NCBI RefSeq assembly: GCF_017912555.1
Contig: NZ_JAERSD010000003.1
Location: 62,001 to 126,000, forward strand
Source: Bacillus sp. REN3
GTDB taxonomy: Bacteria > Bacillota > Bacilli > Bacillales > Cytobacillaceae
DNA length: 64,000 nucleotides
Direction of reading: 5' to 3'
Shown here: piece by piece, positions 62,988 to 64,000 of the stretch
How positions within the stretch are numbered: position 1 is the first letter of the stretch
Layout: each line of letters starts with the position of its first letter
Notes under the pieces: generated by a model
Seen by the model: only the letters and a program-made list of their open reading frames with translations
The model's database searches: none
Told to the model about the DNA's origin: nothing
Translations under genes and position numbers: made by a program

Positions 62988-63019
62988 GAAAAGCCGGAAT
63001 CGAAAGGTTCCGGCTTTTC
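62988..63019. terminator. Bidirectional terminator between lipL and rsfA
   Basis: A perfect 12-bp stem GAAAAGCCGGAA / TTCCGGCTTTTC with an eight-base loop. Confidence 0.88.
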
Positions 63020-63080
63020 TTCGAAATGAGGGGTGCTGCCTCTCTCCATCTCCATCTATCTATAGCAATGAGATATCAGG

Positions 63081-63890
63081 TTACTCTGCTACTTTTTCGA
63101 GATTGCCATTGCGGTCCATCTTGAACTTGGTGGCTGAACGCTCTTCTTCCTCGAACAGGGCGAGCTTGCGGGCTCGATTCATGATTTTCAGCAGTGTCTC
63201 GTAATCTTCTTGAATAGTTGTCGTGTTCTCTTCCAGGCCTTTTAATTTTTCCTCGAGCTCTTCGTTCTGTTTCCTCAGACTCTCGATTTCACGCTTCAAT
63301 CTTTCATTCTCGCTCTTGTATACATCGACATGCGATAAGGAGGTATTCAGGCTTTGCAGATAGGCGATCACATGGCCCATCGTCAGCCCTGCTGCAGGCA
63401 CGGTATGCCTGACCTTAGCTCCCTGGGTATTGGACCCCGCTGCCGGTTCAGCCTTTGTGGCTGTTCCGTTTTCTTCATTGCTGCCATTGACCAGATGTTC
63501 CATGTCGGCCATCAGAGCAGCTTCAATCTGGCGGTCATCCTGCTCCAGCACAGACAGGTCGAATGTCTCCGCCGGCAAAGGTGTTTCCAGTGTTTCATCG
63601 AGAACAGGCACGGGCGGTGTGTAAAGCAGCTTCTTCTTGCCGCCCTGGTCCTTCCCTAGAATTCTCTGTCTCTGCTTTCTTTGTTTTTTCGCTAGCTGCA
63701 GAGCTTTTTCATAGTTATGCCTAACAACCGCATTCCATCTGAAACCGCAGGCGGCTGACGTACGGTCGAGCCTGTCGCCGACCTCTTCGAATGCGTTCAG
63801 CTGGGTGCTGCCCTCCCTGACGTGCCGAAGCACGGTTTCGGCCAGCAATAAATCATTTTCTTCTGTCCAGGCATCCTGGCGTACCTTCAT
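63081..63890 (-). CDS. rsfA: RsfA-family prespore transcription regulator
   Basis: A 269-residue DNA-binding protein. Residues about 5-65 form a Myb/SANT-like domain ([34 protein letters not shown] and [17 protein letters not shown]). The middle is variable and charged, and residues about 180-235 are a coiled coil ([19 protein letters not shown]). In B. subtilis RsfA fine-tunes sigma-F-dependent genes in the forespore. The match is to the RsfA/YwfN family; bacilli have several paralogues, but the place after lipL fits rsfA. About 110 bases upstream to the window edge hold nothing recognisable. Confidence 0.88.
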   Translation of the reverse strand: MKVRQDAWTEENDLLLAETVLRHVREGSTQLNAFEEVGDRLDRTSAACGFRWNAVVRHNYEKALQLAKKQRKQRQRILGKDQGGKKKLLYTPPVPVLDETLETPLPAETFDLSVLEQDDRQIEAALMADMEHLVNGSNEENGTATKAEPAAGSNTQGAKVRHTVPAAGLTMGHVIAYLQSLNTSLSHVDVYKSENERLKREIESLRKQNEELEEKLKGLEENTTTIQEDYETLLKIMNRARKLALFEEEERSATKFKMDRNGNLEKVAE

Positions 63891-64000
63891 ACTTCTTCAA
63901 CTCCCTTTAACCTTTTTGACTATTTGAAAGCTATATTTCAAGCATGTCCTGAAATTGGAAAGGATATACATCACAAAATGGAAGGATAGTAGATTTTTTT

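Overview
The window comes from a spore-forming member of the Bacillaceae with mid-range GC content. Several things point there: gerQ and rsfA (sporulation), bshB2 with its YojF partner (bacillithiol), LipL, HemQ, a YflT-type stress protein, and a right-hand block (ung, ywdI-like, ywdK-like, gerQ, hemQ, pta, lipL, rsfA) whose order resembles the ywd/ywf region of Bacillus subtilis. Genus cannot be fixed from the sequence alone; the anaerobic respiratory genes suggest a facultatively anaerobic, partly denitrifying lineage. No tRNA, rRNA, CRISPR array, phage or transposase gene was recognised.

Left part (1-10.8 kb): a niacin-transporter-like gene (niaP) lies between two unrelated tandem-repeat arrays. 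It is followed by an orphan CcmH-like cytochrome c biogenesis protein, a maltose phosphorylase/beta-phosphoglucomutase pair, a thioredoxin-reductase-like enzyme, a Rieske-tailed FAD oxidoreductase and UDP-glucose dehydrogenase. From 10.9 to 17.2 kb there is a complete branched-chain-amino-acid-type ABC importer (livHMGFK layout), a hotdog thioesterase and a YbaK-type deacylase.

17.5-24.4 kb (minus strand) is a nitrous-oxide reductase operon of the Sec-exported clade II type: cytochrome c, NosZ, NosB-like membrane protein, NosD, NosY, NosF, a YtkA/FixH-like lipoprotein and a SurA-like lipoprotein. An FNR-type palindrome and a cre-like site lie upstream. After an ATPase with two P-loops, a Pro/Gly-rich protein and a YjiH-type membrane protein, 27.9-33.8 kb (minus) holds a maltose/maltodextrin operon (malE-F-G-R-L). 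Its operators resemble the one at the distant maltose phosphorylase promoter.

34-39 kb is mixed housekeeping: Cof-type HAD phosphatase, secreted sugar dehydrogenase, BshB2/YojF, YndM-like protein and pyridoxine kinase with a long structured leader. From 39.9 to 52.5 kb runs a formate-respiration and molybdenum-cofactor island: fdhD, fdnG, fdnH, fdnI, fdhE, mobA, moeA, a moeA fused to a periplasmic-binding-like domain, moaE, moaD and moeB. The fdnG gene is interrupted by an in-frame UGA at 41288 exactly where the family carries selenocysteine, and a textbook SECIS hairpin follows 11 nt later, so it is annotated as one selenoprotein. Formate dehydrogenase feeding quinones and NosZ consuming electrons would give the two ends of an anaerobic respiratory chain, and both promoter regions carry FNR-like palindromes.

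The intergenic regions from 15.9 kb and 45-62 kb carry two families of dispersed non-coding repeats, one with short terminal inverted repeats around GGCTATGT. A near-consensus parS site lies after ung at 53967.
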